A stretch of DNA of 64,000 nt, taken from the NCBI RefSeq assembly GCF_033807715.1, contig NC_084597.1:11389670-11453669 (forward strand). Direction: 5' to 3'. Each line of letters opens with the position of its first letter. Within the stretch, counting starts at the first letter, position 1. This document shows, in pieces, positions 23,050 through 37,869 of the stretch. Under the pieces are notes generated by a model. It had not been told where the DNA came from, did no database searches, and saw only the letters and a list, made by a program, of their open reading frames with translations. A program made the position numbers and the translations under genes. This stretch comes from Cololabis saira. Lineage: Eukaryota > Chordata > Actinopteri > Beloniformes > Belonidae.

Positions 23050-23435
23050 ACCCAAAAATCAATTAACTATTCAAAATACACATCATGTTTAAAATTCATT
23101 AGATCCATTTAAATTCTTACTACAAAACACCTCTATCAAAAGACAATTATTTATTGAATTCTACAAAACCATAAAAATGAATAAATATCCAAAATAGCCC
23201 CCTAACACCCCTCTGATCCCACACAAATAATCCCATCTCCATCATGACGTCACATCCCCACATTTCAAATGTCCGCTCAGACTTTCAGTCACACAAGTTT
23301 GCAACATCACTCAAATGTTTGTAGCATTTATCAGCGGTGACGGGCCGCCGCACAATTACAAACAGCTTCTAAATCTTTGTATCTTTTTGAATACATTGGG
23401 TAATATCATGTATTTTTTTCAAAATGTATTCGTTT
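23050..23435. other. Intron sequence, nothing recognised
   Basis: AT-rich unique sequence without coding signal. Confidence 0.4.
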
Positions 23436-23439
23436 TATT

Positions 23440-24434
23440 AGGGCCCGAGCACTGACAGTGCCAAGGCCCTATTGTATCTAGGAATTTTTCACGATTTTCT
23501 CGTTTTTATTTTTCCCCCCTAAACGTGCCCCAAAAGTCACCAAATTTTGCTGATCTCATGATCAGTCCTTTTTGTATAACCCAGGCTAAAACACAGCTCT
23601 CTGCTCAGATTGACTTTTTTTTAGTCTGTTTTTATCCTTGACCACAATGTTTATCACTCAGTTAACTAAAAGAGAGACAAAATAATGCATTAAATACATT
23701 TTAAAGAACCGGAGCAATGGAAGATGGAGTGAAGCAAATGCTTAACTTTTATCTAAGGCCTTAGTTCACTTTAATTAGGGCCCGAGCACTTACAGTGGGA
23801 AGGCCCTATTGTATCTGTAGGTTTGGTTTTTTTTTCTCGTTTTTATTTTTCCGACGAAATGAGGGCCTTTTTGCCTAAACGTGCCCCAAAAGTCACCAAA
23901 TTTTGCACGCAAGCCAGGCCTGGAGAAAAATTTTATATTTAATGGTTTGCATTAATGGGCGTGGCCTAATGGCTCAACAGCGCCCCCTAGAAAACTTTGT
24001 GCCTCAAGCCCCACAATACAGTTTGACGTACATGCACGAAAATCGCTACACACCTGTATCATGTCGCAACTTAAAGAAAAGTCTCTTGGCATCATGGCCG
24101 AAACCGAACAGGAAGTCGGCCATTTTGAATTAATCGTGTAATTTTGCCGCAATTTATGCCATTTCTTCGGCCGCTTCTTTGCCCGAACCGTAACGTGCAC
24201 CCAGGTGTGTTATACATCAAAATGTGCGTCTCCATCCTGCGACGATGGGAATTACTTTTCTCAGTCAAAAGCATTACCGTGGCGACGATAGATGCCAAAA
24301 AGCACACCCACCCTTCATCTAATTGGTCCATATTTGATAGTTCCTACTTTCTGCCATAACTTTTGAATGGTTTGATAGAGATTCGTGGGTGGTGTCATCG
24401 GACTCGGTTTTGAGTCCGCTGCTTGCAGCTTTAA
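23440..24434 (+). repeat. GGGCCCGAGCAC-family dispersed repeats (two adjacent copies)
   Basis: A truncated copy from about 23440 and a fuller copy from 23779 both begin ttagggcccgagcac with aaggccctattgta. The second ends gctgcttgcagctttaatt. The same family is at about 33932-35597. There are no clear inverted ends. Superfamily uncertain. Confidence 0.65.
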
Positions 24435-24435
24435 T

Positions 24436-25296
24436 TGTATTTTTAATTGTAGAAACTGTTTTTTTTTTTAATTATTATTATGGGTGTGTAAAATGCATCT
24501 TATGCATCAAATACGATCCATCCGGGGTTACAATTAAGCCTTTTTCTTGTGTTTTATGTTTTAACATCATGCAGCTCTGCTCTTGCCAAGACATATCTGG
24601 ATTACTTTAATTAAATTTCAGAAACTTAATGTGCACCGAGACCTTTTAATTAAGCAATTAAAGAAAAGGCTAGAATTTCACCTCCGAGGATCAGGGCTTC
24701 TGCTTGGCTGATGATGGACTTCTGGTGGCCTTTCAGCTGTATTTTAAAGCTGCTGCTGGCTGGAGTTGATCCACTTCTGACATTCGCGTCATGGCTTATT
24801 CACCTTATGTTTTATGTAAAAATTCAAACGGGGAACGCAACCAGAAGGACGCTTTGAAAGTGCAGTGTGCCAGGGTAATTCCCTGCTTTGCAGTTTTAAA
24901 TAAAGCGGTTCGGATCTCCCCGTGCGTCTGCTTGATCGCTCCGACAGGTTTCCTGAGGTTCGACTTGTTTTTTGGAGGCGTCTCGCTCCCTGTGATTGCA
25001 CACTTTCTGCCTCAGGCCTCGTCTAGGTGGGAAAGGCAGAGAGTATAGAGAACAAGTCTCTGTGAAATCTAGTGTTGAATGATGAAGGAAAAAAATGACT
25101 TTAAATCCTTAAGTGCCTCCCATTTAGAGCTCAAGTAGATGTGCTTATTTAATTGGAGTTTGTTTCAGTATTACCACACTCTTCCTCTAATAAGTCATTA
25201 CTTGTGAAGAACTGATTATATCTCAGCGCAGGCCGTGTAAACTGTTGGCTCTCTATCACAATCATCTGGTAAATATGTGTAATTATCCTCTCACAG
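24436..25296. other. Intron upstream of exon A
   Basis: Unique sequence with no further prune2-like exon that I can support. Confidence 0.4.
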
Positions 25297-25363
25297 ATCC
25301 TCCTGGGGATAGATATGGCATCAGAGGTTAAAATGAACTCAGAAGAGGGTGACAGGTGCCCAG
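25297..25363 (+). CDS. prune2: prune2-like exon A with probable start codon
   Basis: This exon is 67 nt between tctcacag and gtgaga. The ATG at 25315 begins [16 protein letters not shown], and the last nucleotide starts a split Val codon. The upstream ILLGID frame is open, so the exon may also be internal to a longer form. Confidence 0.7.
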
Positions 25364-28300
25364 GTGAGAGTGAATCAACTCTAAACATCGTAAAGAACAT
25401 TGCTGCTCAAAACACATAACTGATTTCACGTTTCTTTCTGCTAGTTCCTCCTACCTCTTTATCTCTGGAAGGAGGTTCCACTAGGAAGAAAAAGCTCTCT
25501 GCCCCTAAAATCAGCTTGTCACTGGACCAGAGCGAGGATGACTTGTCGGAGACGCCAGACTATCTCAACAAGACCATCGACGACCTCGACACTCCAGAGG
25601 AGGGAGACGGCCTCTACAACACAGACAACGAGCTGGAAGGGGAAGGTACGGTGGCCGAGACCCGCCATTGCTGAAAATTAAAGAAACGCTGCAAATAAAA
25701 TAAACGCTTTGCAAATAAAATAAACGCTGTAAATAAAAACAAATGCCGCTGCAAATAAAAGAAACGCTGCAAATATAAAGAAACGCCGCTGCAAATAAAA
25801 ACAAAAACACGCACATAAAAAAGCCACAACGGATCTGAATTACTGGGGACTATTTTTGCTGATGCATCAGTGTTTTTTACGTGAGAGGAGAAGGAGAAGG
25901 CGAAGAGGACGTAAGTGAAAAGGAAGAAATAAGAAGAGCGAGGAATAACAAACACAACGAACGAGAAAATAAGTGAAAAGGTTAGTGTTCAACGTCGCTA
26001 CGTGTAATTTTTAATGTGCAACACCGGTGCATCGGCAAAAACAGTCCCTGGTAATTCACTTCCGTTGTAACTTTTTTATATGCGTTATTTTTTATTTTAT
26101 TGCAGCGGGGTTTCTTTATATTTGCAGCGTTTATTTTATTTGCAGCGGCGTTTGTTTTTGTTTGCAGCGTTTCTTTTATTTGCTAAGGGTTTATTTTATT
26201 TGCAGCGGCATTTGTTTTTATTTACAGCGTTTCTTTTATTTGCAGCAGCGTTTCTTTTTGTTTGCAGCGTTTCTTTTATTTGCTAAGGGTTTATTTTATT
26301 TGCAGCGGCGTTTGTTTCTGTTTGCAGCGTTACTTTTGTTTTCAGCAATGGCGGGTCTCGGCCATCATAGGAAGGTCTGTTAAATGTTTGAACCTTTGCT
26401 GCAGCCAACCCTCCGCTTTTATAAGTTCACACTCCTGTTTCAAGTGTCAGATTTCAGCAGTTTTATACACCATCCTTGGTTATAATTCTCCAAGTCAACA
26501 TTTACTTGCATTTTAAAGTGTCTTTTAGGCAGAGGTGTCAAGTAACGAAGTACAAATACTTCGTTACCTTACTTAAGTAGAAATTTTGGTCCCTGGAGTA
26601 ATTCTTTTTCAGACAACTTTTTACTTTTACTCCTTACATTTTCACGCAATTATCTGTACTTTTTACTCCTTACATTTTAAAAACAGCCTCGTTACTCTAT
26701 TTCATTTTGGCCTTTAATAAAAAACTATCCAGTTAAATTGCTCCATCCGGATAGAGTGAATTTGGTTGTGGTTGTTTCAGATGTTCTTGTCCAGTTTTGT
26801 TCTTACATCCGTTCCCCTCAGATTCCTGCAACTAAACTTGGATGTACATTCCAATAAAGGTTAGGATAAATGATAACATGCCTCTGAAGTTTGACTTTTT
26901 GCACCATTACAATACTTATAGGCAACTAGTCATCATATCTCCTGCTCTCTGAAACACGTGTTAATGCTCAATAGTACACATATATGGTTCTTTAATATAT
27001 TTGCATTATACTAAGATGCATTCATTTTCAATGGCTTTTGTCCTTAATGGCTTTTTCCCCCTTACATTACTTTTACTTTTATACTTTAAGTAGTTTTGAA
27101 ACCAGTACTTTTATACTTTTAATTGAGTAAAAAACTTGAGATGATACTTCAACTTCTACAGGAGTATTTTTAAACTCTAGTATCTATACTTCTACCTGAG
27201 TAATGAATGTGAATACTTTTGACACCTCTGCTTTTAGGAAAGGGTACGTCGTGCATGGCGACTCACTGCCACGGCTCTGTCAGGGAAGTAAACAGGCGTT
27301 GAACTGAATTAAAGTTTGTTTTTTTTTGTTGTTTTTTTTATTATTATTATCAGAAGCTTTTGCATCTTGTCGCGGGACGAGTGATTCCTTGGATAAAACT
27401 GCATCGTACAACTCTGAGGAGAAGCGCCAGGATGGAGAGCTTTGGAGGACGGTGGTCATTGGGGAGCAGGAGCACCGCATCAACATGAAGATCATTGAAC
27501 CTTACATGAAAGTGGTCTCACATGGAGGTAACAAACAAAGAGGCACTTTAATTGGAGCTCCCATAGCATTTGTGGTTGAAGACAATAATGCATATAATCT
27601 CCCGGAAATTAGATTGTCTGGAAAAATTTATTGCTTTGGTTGACCAGTATTGGTTAGTGCATACTAGCTCACCAAACCCATCCACTTCGCAAAAAGGCTG
27701 TCTCATTGGGATGGGGCAACACAGAAGCAACCATCAGCAGAACTGCTAAAAACTTCATAGATCAAAAGGTTTTAACGGCGAAACTGATGACTGTCATTCA
27801 CAGGGGCTCCTTCCACCACTGCACGCCTTTTCTTTTGGATGCCTTTGGTTGATACTAATCTGGTTATCGCTCTTCCTGTCTCACATAAACCGTTTCTCTG
27901 ACTGCTTATGTGCCTGATCGGTGTCAGTTTCTTCTGCATCCACTGGTACTGTCCATGTGAAATCAAGGCCGTGCATCTAGAGCAGGGGTCGGCAACCCGC
28001 GGCTCTAGAGCCGCATGCGGCTCTTTAGCGCCGCCCTAGTGGCTCCTGGAGCTTTTTACAAAATGTTTGATCTTTTTTTTCCTTTTTTTTTCTTTTTTCT
28101 TCTTTTTTTTCCTTTTTTTCTTTTTTCTTTTTTCTCTCATTTTTCTATTTTTTCCCTTTTTTTCCTTCTTTTTTTTCTTTTTCCTTTTTTAATCTCGACA
28201 TTTCGACTTTTTTCTCGAAATTTTGACATTTTTCTCAACATTTCAACTTTTTTCTCAACATTTCAACTTTTTTCTCAAGATTGTACTTCAACATTAATCT

Positions 28301-31300
28301 CGACATTTCAACTTTTTCTCAGAATTTCAACTTTTTTCTCAACATTTCAACTTTTTTCTCAAGATTGTATTTCAACATTAATCTCGAGATTTTGACTTTT
28401 TTCTCAGAATTTAGACTTCTCAGAATTTCGACTTTTTTCTCAACATTTCGACTTTTTTCTCGAAGTGCAAAATGAAAAAAAAATCTTCCCCCAGTTATAA
28501 CTAATATAGAAACATGCAGCATGTGTTGTCTTCATTCTAAGGCTTAGACAAGACTTTTCATTTTTTGCGGCTCCAGACATCTTTGTTTTTTGTTTTTGGT
28601 CCAATATGGCTCTTTCAACATTTTGGGTTGCCGACCCCTGATCTAGAGGAACCAGACTAAATCTATGACTTGAGGATGAAAAGAGTTAGGATGGCTGGCC
28701 AGGCCGTCGTAAATGTGCACTTTAGCCCTTTTATGTAAGCAATCGGATAGAAGGTTAAAATCTAACATTAGACACTGCACTTTGCAGCTGAAGGATTTTC
28801 ACCTATTCGTTCTGGATGTGGAAATCACAGTGACATAGGAATAGGAAGAAAAGAATCTCAGAAATGAAGACAAATATCGTTCTAAACTTCAGCCGGCAGG
28901 ATTGACACTAGACTCTGGTTGTCCACACTGAGTAATTCGCATGCTGACTGAACCGTGGCGATCACTTTGACACATTAGATGTTTTGCAGTAGCGCCGACT
29001 TCATGATGGCCAGTATGACTTTAAAAAAGAAAAAAGCAGTGAAAACGCAGACAATATGAAAAATGTCATATCTTCATATAACCCTCCTGCTCCTCCAGCA
29101 GCAATTTTATCAGTTTTCAGCAAGCCCAAGTACAGTATCTGATTACAAAAGGAAAAGCATGTCAAAGAGCCTTTTTTGTGTGCATCCTCTGCATCATGGG
29201 AGAGAAGCAGATATCACATCTCTTATGAAATGTATTGTTTTATCAGGGCAAAAGTGCAACCACAAATGAGGAAGTGCAGGCTGTAGATGAAGCCAGTTGA
29301 CGAGTCCAGTTTTTGTCTGTTACACGTTAGAAAAACCAGGACTCAGAATGCACTTTGGTAAAGGTAACATGCTTAATGACCGCTTGCTTCTAAGATCTTA
29401 AACTGGCTCATTGCAAGTGTGCTATAATGCCATGTTTCCCAACCCTGCTCCTCAGGGGACCTTGTCTATGGGCTCAAATTAAAGCCAGAAATATTTTGTA
29501 TCTGTAAATAAACTTTGTACTTGTAGAAATATTTTGTGCGTGTGCAAAAAATATTTGTACTTGCAAAAAATATTTGTACTTGTACTTTGTATATCCAATG
29601 TTGCACACAGACAAATTAATTCCACAGCTACAAAAATGTTTTAGACATGCACAAAATATTTCTACAAGTACAAATATTTTTTGCAAGTACAAATATTTTT
29701 TGCACAAGCACAAAATATTTCTACAAGTACAAATATTTTTTGCAAGTACAAATATTTTTTGCACACGCACAAAATATTTCTACAAGTACAAATATTTTTT
29801 GCACACGCACAAAATATTTCTAAAAGTACAAAGTTTATTTACAGATACCAAATATTTATGGCTTTAATTTGAGCCCATACTTGTCCTGCATGTTTTAGAT
29901 GTAACGGATGGAAACTTCATGTTTCTATCCGAGACAAAAACATTCATGAGACCGGCAAAACACAAAAATGTTAAGTTTGATATCGTAGAAGCCACACATC
30001 TTGAGCTAAAACAGTTTAAGCTTTAGTATTTTTTGCTTGTAAAAATGGTTCAGATGTAAAAATGGCAGATCGCTCAAGTAAAGTTCCAAAGATCTGAAAT
30101 CTGGGTCCACATACTGATTTACATTATACTGGTTTTGTGTCTCTCATGGTCATTGGGTAATGTTCTTGCTCACATTTACACTGACCCTATATCCTTTTAA
30201 AGAGGTCAATCTGTCTGTTTTGAACTTGAACTTCAGCATTTCCCAGTCTGCTCGCTGCTGTGGGCTAAAGTTAAACGCAGCTGTCCCATGCAGACGTCAC
30301 AGAGAAGTCAATATCAGAGGCTCTGTCATCTCAAAATAAGGCATCTCTGTCTGATGAATAAAAGGAGAATTACATTAATTACATTGATCTGAAAAACAGT
30401 GACAGGAAATGGGACGAAGAGACAAGAGACTCGAGAGTGGCAGACTGCAGGAATGAAAAAAGGGAAAATAAAAAAAGGGCAGTCAAGTTTTCACCAACAA
30501 GGAGAACGATCGAGCTGGCTCTTACTATCTTATTTTGTCTGTGTGCATTTGTTTTTTCAAATCCAGGTTACTATGATGGGACGAATGCCATCATAGTGTT
30601 TGCTGCCTGTTTCCTGCCAGACAGTGGCAAGTTGTGGCAAGCGGAATACCTTGAAATAATGGACAACCTCTTCCTGTGAGTTCCCTTAAGTGACACACAT
30701 CGTGCCTTTGAATCACCACTACTTGTCATTTGTTCAGTGTTTTCCGTGATACAATTTCACAGCAAGGAAAAGCAAGTATAACAAAACTGTTTCTCAGATA
30801 TTTTCATCAAAAAATTGGGATTTCATGGTAAAGCTACAGTAAAGTCGTTTATCTTGGATAAACTGTAACTACACCCAATATACAAAAGTAAATCTAGTCT
30901 TTTCAACAAATCTAAAAGGTTCACACGACAAGGGTAAATGGTTTTATGTGAGAAGTGGCATTATACATGTCTAAAAGCATTGTCACCAGTAGTGAGAAGT
31001 CAAAATGTGCTCATGTAGCTGTCTGGAGGTGAGGGTGTTGGTGCAACTCTGTCCAGAAGGCTGGAAGTGCAGCCAAGAGCTTCAGCTTAGAAATCATGTG
31101 TTGTTGAGATGCAGGATAAGTTGCAGTGGATCAGAATCACCAAAATTGCATTATTTATCCTCCAGGAAACTTGAGATTGTGCTTGCTAATACTCCAGGGC
31201 GAAATATGTAAGATGAAAGTTGAAAGGTCTAGATCAGGGGCGTCAAATGTGCGGCCCGCGGGCTGCATGCGGCCCGCGAGAAGTTTCCAACGCAAAAAAA

Positions 31301-34300
31301 CAAAATGTTAATTTACTAAAAAGGAAGGCATAAATAATTGCCATGAATCGCAGCATATCCGATAATATATTTCTTCTACAAATCCATCGTTATTCCACAA
31401 ATAGAGCAGTTTTCGACATTTTTTTTGTTTTCTAGAATGCATTTGCTGATTTTATTTCTTTGTAGACGGTCGTTTATTTTTATTAACTGATTACTATTAT
31501 ATATTTTTGCAGGAAAAATATCACTGCTAAAAAAGATGATAGAAGATATTTATTCTGAGAATTTCAGTTTTGAATACGAGGATAGTGACAAAGTAAAACA
31601 GTTAAAAGAGAAGTGCTGACTTTTTCGGCACACTGGCGTAAATATCCACGCCAATTTTTAAAAATAAATACACTTAATTGTACTGGAAAAATCTCAAAAT
31701 CACAAAGAAACACTCTTGGATGTAATAAGAAAGATTTTGCTTTTAATTAAATTTCCTATAAAAAAGCAAAATATAAAAAAACATACTTGTTTCTGTTTAT
31801 CTTTGTAAAATGATATTAAAAGTATCTTACATAATTTGAAAAAAAAAACGAGAAATTTCAAGAAAAGATCCTGAAGAAATATATTTTACATAATTAGAGT
31901 GTAAACAAAGTGCATATTTCCTTTAAAATTAACTAAACTGATATTGGATTAGATAACAATAGTAAAAAGAAAAGAATTAGAGAAAACATTTTCCGCACTG
32001 TTTTTGTTATTTTGAACGTGCGGCCCGCAAGAAAAAAATTGGTCAAATCCGGCCCGCCAAGCAAAACGAGTTTGACACCCCTGGTCTAGATATTGGTACA
32101 AACTGAAGAATGAATCGCAGTTGTGAAACTCCACTCAGCTCGACAACTCACTCGATGAAACTGAAGGATTCTCATCAATCAAGGGATGTAAAGGTCTGCT
32201 CTTTGCCCCTCACATCAGCCACAGCTGAGTGATGTTGTGTCAACCTACGCAAAACATCCAGCTCGACTGTGCTCTCTCCCAGTCAGTGGTGGTTTCTCAC
32301 ATGGTACATCAAAATCCATGTGATAAAATCTGTTACTGTAACGCCATTAGAGAGAATCTTTTTTTAGCGAGTCAAGGATATTGTACTGTTGTTGAAATCA
32401 GCCCACGGCGCTACCGCAAAAGTAAATGTTACGGTGGCCGAGACACGCCATTGCTGAAAATAAAAGTAACGCTGCAAACAGAAACAAACGCTGCTGCAAA
32501 TAAAATAAACGCTGCAAACAAATAGAAACGCCGCTGCAAATAAAAGAAACGCTGAAAATATAAAGAAACCCCGCTGCAAATAAAATAAAAAACGACGCAA
32601 ATAAAAAAGCCACAACAGAAGTGAATTACCGGGGACTGTTTTTGCCGATGCACCGGTGGTTTTATGTGAGAGGACACCAGCTGGGTTGCCACCTTTCAGA
32701 AATAGAAATAAAGGACGCCCCAATTTCAGCAGCGCACGAGCCAAAAAAAAAAGCCCCAAAACTTCTAAACTGCATAAAAATGTGTTTATTTTATATGAAA
32801 AAACGTGTTCTTTAATAGCATTGAACTTGCATGACTGTACAGACAGCCAACTATATAGCAGCTGAAATATCCTCCTATGCTCTGTATGTCCACATCAGCC
32901 AAGGTGTAGAATATTGCTTCAGGTGAAGAATATGGTGTAAAAGTTAATTTATTTCAATAATTCAACTAGAATATGGTGTAAAAGTTAATCTATTTCAATA
33001 ATTCAACTAGAATTTGGTGTAAAAGTTAATCTATTTCAATAATTCAACTAGAATTTGGTGTAAAAGTTAATTTATTTCAATAATTCAACTAGAATTTGGT
33101 GTAAAAGTTAATTTATTTCAATAATTCAACTAGAATTTGGTGTAAAAGTTAATTTATTTCAATAATTCAACTAGAATTTGGTGTAAAAGTTAATCTATTT
33201 CAATAATTCAACTAGAATTTGGTGTAAAAGTTAATTTATTTCAATAATTCAACTAGAATTTGCTGTAAAAGTTAATTTATTTCAATAATTCAACTAGAAT
33301 TTGGTGTAAAAGTTAATCTATTTCTATAATTCAACTATAATTTGGTGTAAAAGTTAATTTATTTCAATAATTCAACTTAAAAGGTGAAACTAATATATTA
33401 CCTAGTCTTATTACATGCAAAGCATGATATGTTGAACCTTTATTTGTCATAATTTTGATGATGGAATTGATCAATTGAATTGATTATTGATAAATTTAGT
33501 GTTGATGTGTGTGTGACAGACGTGTGTATGGGGCGTTAATGAAAATACGGGACAAATCGCGTCCCGTATTAGTTCAATACGGGACGCAACATTTTTTTCT
33601 CAAATAAAGGACAATTCCGTATTTTACTGGACGGGTGGCAACCCTAGACACCAGTGTTGTTGTTTTTGTTGTTTTTATCATTAATAATAATGCCAAGAAT
33701 AATCTATACCGTGGGTAACAATAGTTATTTGGATGAATGTGAAGTTGAAGGTGTGTGTGTGGTGATCAGGGACTTCTCCTCTCACGTACTGTAAAAAAAC
33801 ACCGGTCCATCAGCAAAAATAGTCCCCGGTAATTCACTTCCTTTGTGGCTTTTTTATTTGCGTTGTTTTTTTAAATTTGCAGCGGTGTTTCTTTATATTT
33901 GCAGCGTTTATTTTATTTGCAGCGGCGTTTATTAGGGCCCGAGCACCTTCAGTGCGAAGGCCCTATTGTATCTGTAGGAATTTTTTTTCTTTCTTTCTTT
34001 CTTTCTTTCTTTCTTTTTTCTTCTGACGAAAGGAGGGCCTTTTTGCCCCCCTAAATGTGCCCAAAAAGTCACCAAATTTGGCATGCAAGCCAGGCCTGGC
34101 GAAAAATTTGATATTTAATGGTTTACATTAATAGGCGTGGCAAAATGGCTCAACAGTGCCCCCTTGAAAACTTTGTGCCTCAAGCCCCACGATACGGTTT
34201 GACGTACATGCACGAAAATCGGTACACACCTGTATCATGGCACAACTGAAAGAAAAGTCTCTTGGCGTCATGCCCTAAACCGAACAGGAAGTCGGCCATT

Positions 34301-37300
34301 TTGAATTAGTCGTGTCATTTTGGCGAAATTTATGCCATTCCTTCAAAAGTTAATTCAGCCCGAACCGTAACGTGCTCCCAAGTGTGTTATACATCAAAAT
34401 GTGCGTCTCCATCCTGCGACAACACGCATTACTTTTCTCTTTCAAAAGCGTTACCGTGGCGGCGCTAGACGCCAAAAAGCGCGCCCACCCTTCATCTGAT
34501 TGGTTCGACAGAAAAAACTTTGTGCCTCAAGCCCCACAATACGGTTTGACGTACATGCACGAAAATCGCTACACACCTGTATCATGTCACAACTTAAAGA
34601 AAAGTCTCTTGGAGCCATGGCCGAAACCGAACAGGAAGTCACCCATTTTGAATAAATTGTGTCATTTTGGCGAAATTTATGCCATTCCTTCGGAAGTTAA
34701 TTCAGCCCGAACCGTAACGTGCACCCAGGTGTGTTATACATCAAAATGTGCGTCTACATCCTGCGACACCACGCATTACTTTTCTCTTTCAAAAGTGTTA
34801 CCGTGGCGACGCTAGATGCCAAAAGGCGCGCCCCCCCTTCATGTGATTGGTCCATATTTGATAGTTCTCCAAAAGTCACCAAATTTTGCATGCAAGCCAG
34901 ACTTGGCGATAAATTTGATATTTCATGGTTTGCATTAATGGGCGTGGCCTAACGGCTCAACAGCGCCCCCTAGAATACTTTTATCTGCCATAACTTTTGA
35001 ATGGTTTGACATAGAGAGTTGTGGGTGGTGTCATGGGACTCTGTAATGAGTCCTTAAGCTTTGTTGGCCTTAATTAGCCCCGCCCCTTCTTCTGATTGGT
35101 TGTCCTGATTTTCTGCTATAACATTGGAATGGTTTGACATAGAGAGTCGTGGGTGGTGTCATCAGATTCTGTATGGAGTCCTTGACCTTCATTGGCCAGA
35201 ATTAGCCCCGCCTCTTCTTCTGATTGGTTGTCCCTTTTTTCTGCTATAACTTTTTAATGGTTTGACATAGGAAGTCGTGGGTGGTGTCATGGGACATTGT
35301 ACTGAGTTCTTAAGCTTCGTTGGCCTTAATTAGCCCCGCCCCTTCTTCTGATTGGTTGTCCCGATTTTCTGCTATAACTTTGGAATGGTGGGTGGGGTCA
35401 TCAGATTCTGTATGGAGTCCTTGACCTTCATTGGCCTGAATTAGCTCCGCCCCTTCTTCTGATTGGTTGTCCCTTTTTTCTGCTATAACTTTTGAATGGT
35501 TTGACATAGGAAGTCGTGGGTGGTGTTTCTGATATGCTTATGGGGGGCGGTGGCCGTGAGTGCGAGGGCCCGTTCATCGCTGCTTGCAGCTTTAATTTTA
35601 CTTGCAGCGCCGTTTCTTTTTATTTGCAGCGTTTATTTAATTTGCAGCGGTGTTTGTTTCTGTTTGCAGCGTTACTTTTATTTTCAGCAATGGCGGGTCT
35701 CGGCCACCGTAAAATGTCTCTAAAAGTGACAGAAACAAAGCTACAAAGTTGCCTTTCATGCCTGTACAGTGTGGTTGAGATCCCAAAGGCTGTTGTGGGG
35801 ACAGATGTTGAGTAAGCTGCCATGTCCGAGAGTTTTGGACAGAAATGAGAGAAGGTAAACCGTAGCGTCTGCAGTTTCTGATGCCAGATGGCTTAAGGTC
35901 TGATTCGTGAGAGGGAGGCGTAACTGCAGCTGCTTGATGGATACAATGCAGTTTTGTCAGCGGGACATGATGGCCACAGCCAGGAAACCAAACGGATCAG
36001 CTGTGTTGGACCGTGAGCCGGAGAATGGCATGTCGTCAGGAGGAAAGTAGATTCAGACTGAGACCAAAGTCAGTGAAGTTTTAAGGAGTTGTTGAGGAAA
36101 CTAGCAGAAGATGTGTTCAACTTTATTTTCAAAGGGAGGCGACAAAGTTCCCTGCTGACTGAAAGGACAAAGAGGAGCTGTGTGGATGAGTGAGGGGAGA
36201 AATACAAGAGAGATAACGTGTTTTGAATCATCAGGGAATTGGATTTTAGAAAAGGTAACTGATGAAAAGAAGGAAATGAGAAAATTCAAAAGGGCTCTCC
36301 AATAAAGGAGCAACACTTGTAAAGTTTTATCATAGCTGACATCAAAGTAAAAGCATTTCAAACATGTTCTTGGCTAAGTTTTTTTTTTTTTTTTTTTTTT
36401 TACATTTTTCAAATTCACAGTAAAACTTGATTACTATTTCCTCATATCTTTTACTTTCAAGTACAAGACACACGTTGCCTCTCTATTTCACAATTTTGAC
36501 GGATAAAATGAACATAAATAATTGCATTTCTGACTGGAATGCATTATAGTCATTGAAAAGAGCGGCTATTGAAGAGATTTAAACAGAAGTGGGATTTAAA
36601 TGGGAGTAGCTGCAGACGTTCTTAGAAAAGCAGTGTAATGAGTTCAGGGATCTGCGCTTTGTTTTTCTTTTTCTTTTGGAGAATCAAAGTTGCATTTTAC
36701 AAGAACTATGAAGAGGGATTACTATTAAATTACTACAATCAGACGTTCATGTTTCCCAGAGCAAATGTGAAACAGTCCAATGCTACGCTGTAATTTGCAC
36801 ACAGTAATGCAAATAAGCATTTTTGGAGCCAAAACCGCAGGATTAGATGACTGAGCATTTTCTTTTTTCCCATTTTCACTAGCATAGTGGGGCAGTAGAT
36901 ATTACCCGATAGTTTTCTTTATCAACAAAATGATCAGTAAGCCCCTCAAACCACTACTCAACGTTGGCATGTACATTGGTTCGCCACAATGAGGTCCAGT
37001 TATCTTTTTGTTGAAATATTGGAGAGTTGAAATTTAACTTTGACAGAGATACTGTATATTGCAGAGGTTTCAAAAGTATTCACATTCATTACTCAGGTAG
37101 AAGTATAGATGCTAGAGTTTAAAAATACTCCTGTAGAAGTTGAAGTATCAACTCAAGTTTCTTACTCAAGTAAAAGTGTAAAAGTACTGGTTTCAAAACT
37201 ACTTAAAGTATAAAAGTAAAAGTAATGTAAGGGGGGGAAAGCCACTAAGGACAAAAGCCATTGAAAATGAATGCATCTTAGTATAATGCAAATATATTAA

Positions 37301-37782
37301 AGAACCATATATGTGTACTATTGAGCATTAACATGTGTTTCAGAGAGCAGGAGATATGATGACTAGTTGCCTATAAGTATTGTAATGGTGCAAAAAGTCA
37401 AACTTCAGAGGCATGTTATCATTTATCCTAACCTTTATTGGAATGTACATCCAAGTTTAGTTGCAGGAATCTGAGGGAACGGATGTAAGAACAAAACTGG
37501 ACAAGAACATCTGAAACAACCACAACCACATTCACTCTATCCGGATGGAGCAATTTAACTGGATAGTTTTTTGTTTAAAGGCCAAAATGAAATAGAGTAA
37601 CAAGGCTGTTTTTAAAATGTAAGGAGTAAAAAGTAGAAGTATTTGTACTTTGTTACTTGACACCTCTGGTATATTGTGAATCGTGCTCAAATCATAGAAG
37701 AGTTTGGGTATATTATTCTGGAGGAAGCAATGTTATTTCCTTCCCTGAAGATGCCAGTTTCAGAGGTTTTTATGTATTTTAG

Positions 37783-37869
<87 letters not shown>

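Larger units (their letters stand above)
32430..35711. mobile_element. Palindromic TACGGTGGCC element with 6-bp TSD, carrying two insertions
   Basis: TSD aaatgt at 32424-32429 and 35712-35717, with ends TACGGTGGCC and GGCCACCGTA. A hAT element (32681-33646) and a GGGCCCGAGCAC repeat (about 33932-35597) interrupt it. Confidence 0.87.

Noticed and set aside
25565..26516. Cys/Phe/Ile-rich frames in the prune2 intron
   Set aside because: They arise from tgcaaataaaagaaacgc repeats in the arms of the palindromic element, on both strands.
32930..33380. Regular direct repeats resembling a CRISPR array
   Set aside because: The 41-bp units are head to tail with no unique spacers, sit in a hAT element, and the genome is vertebrate.
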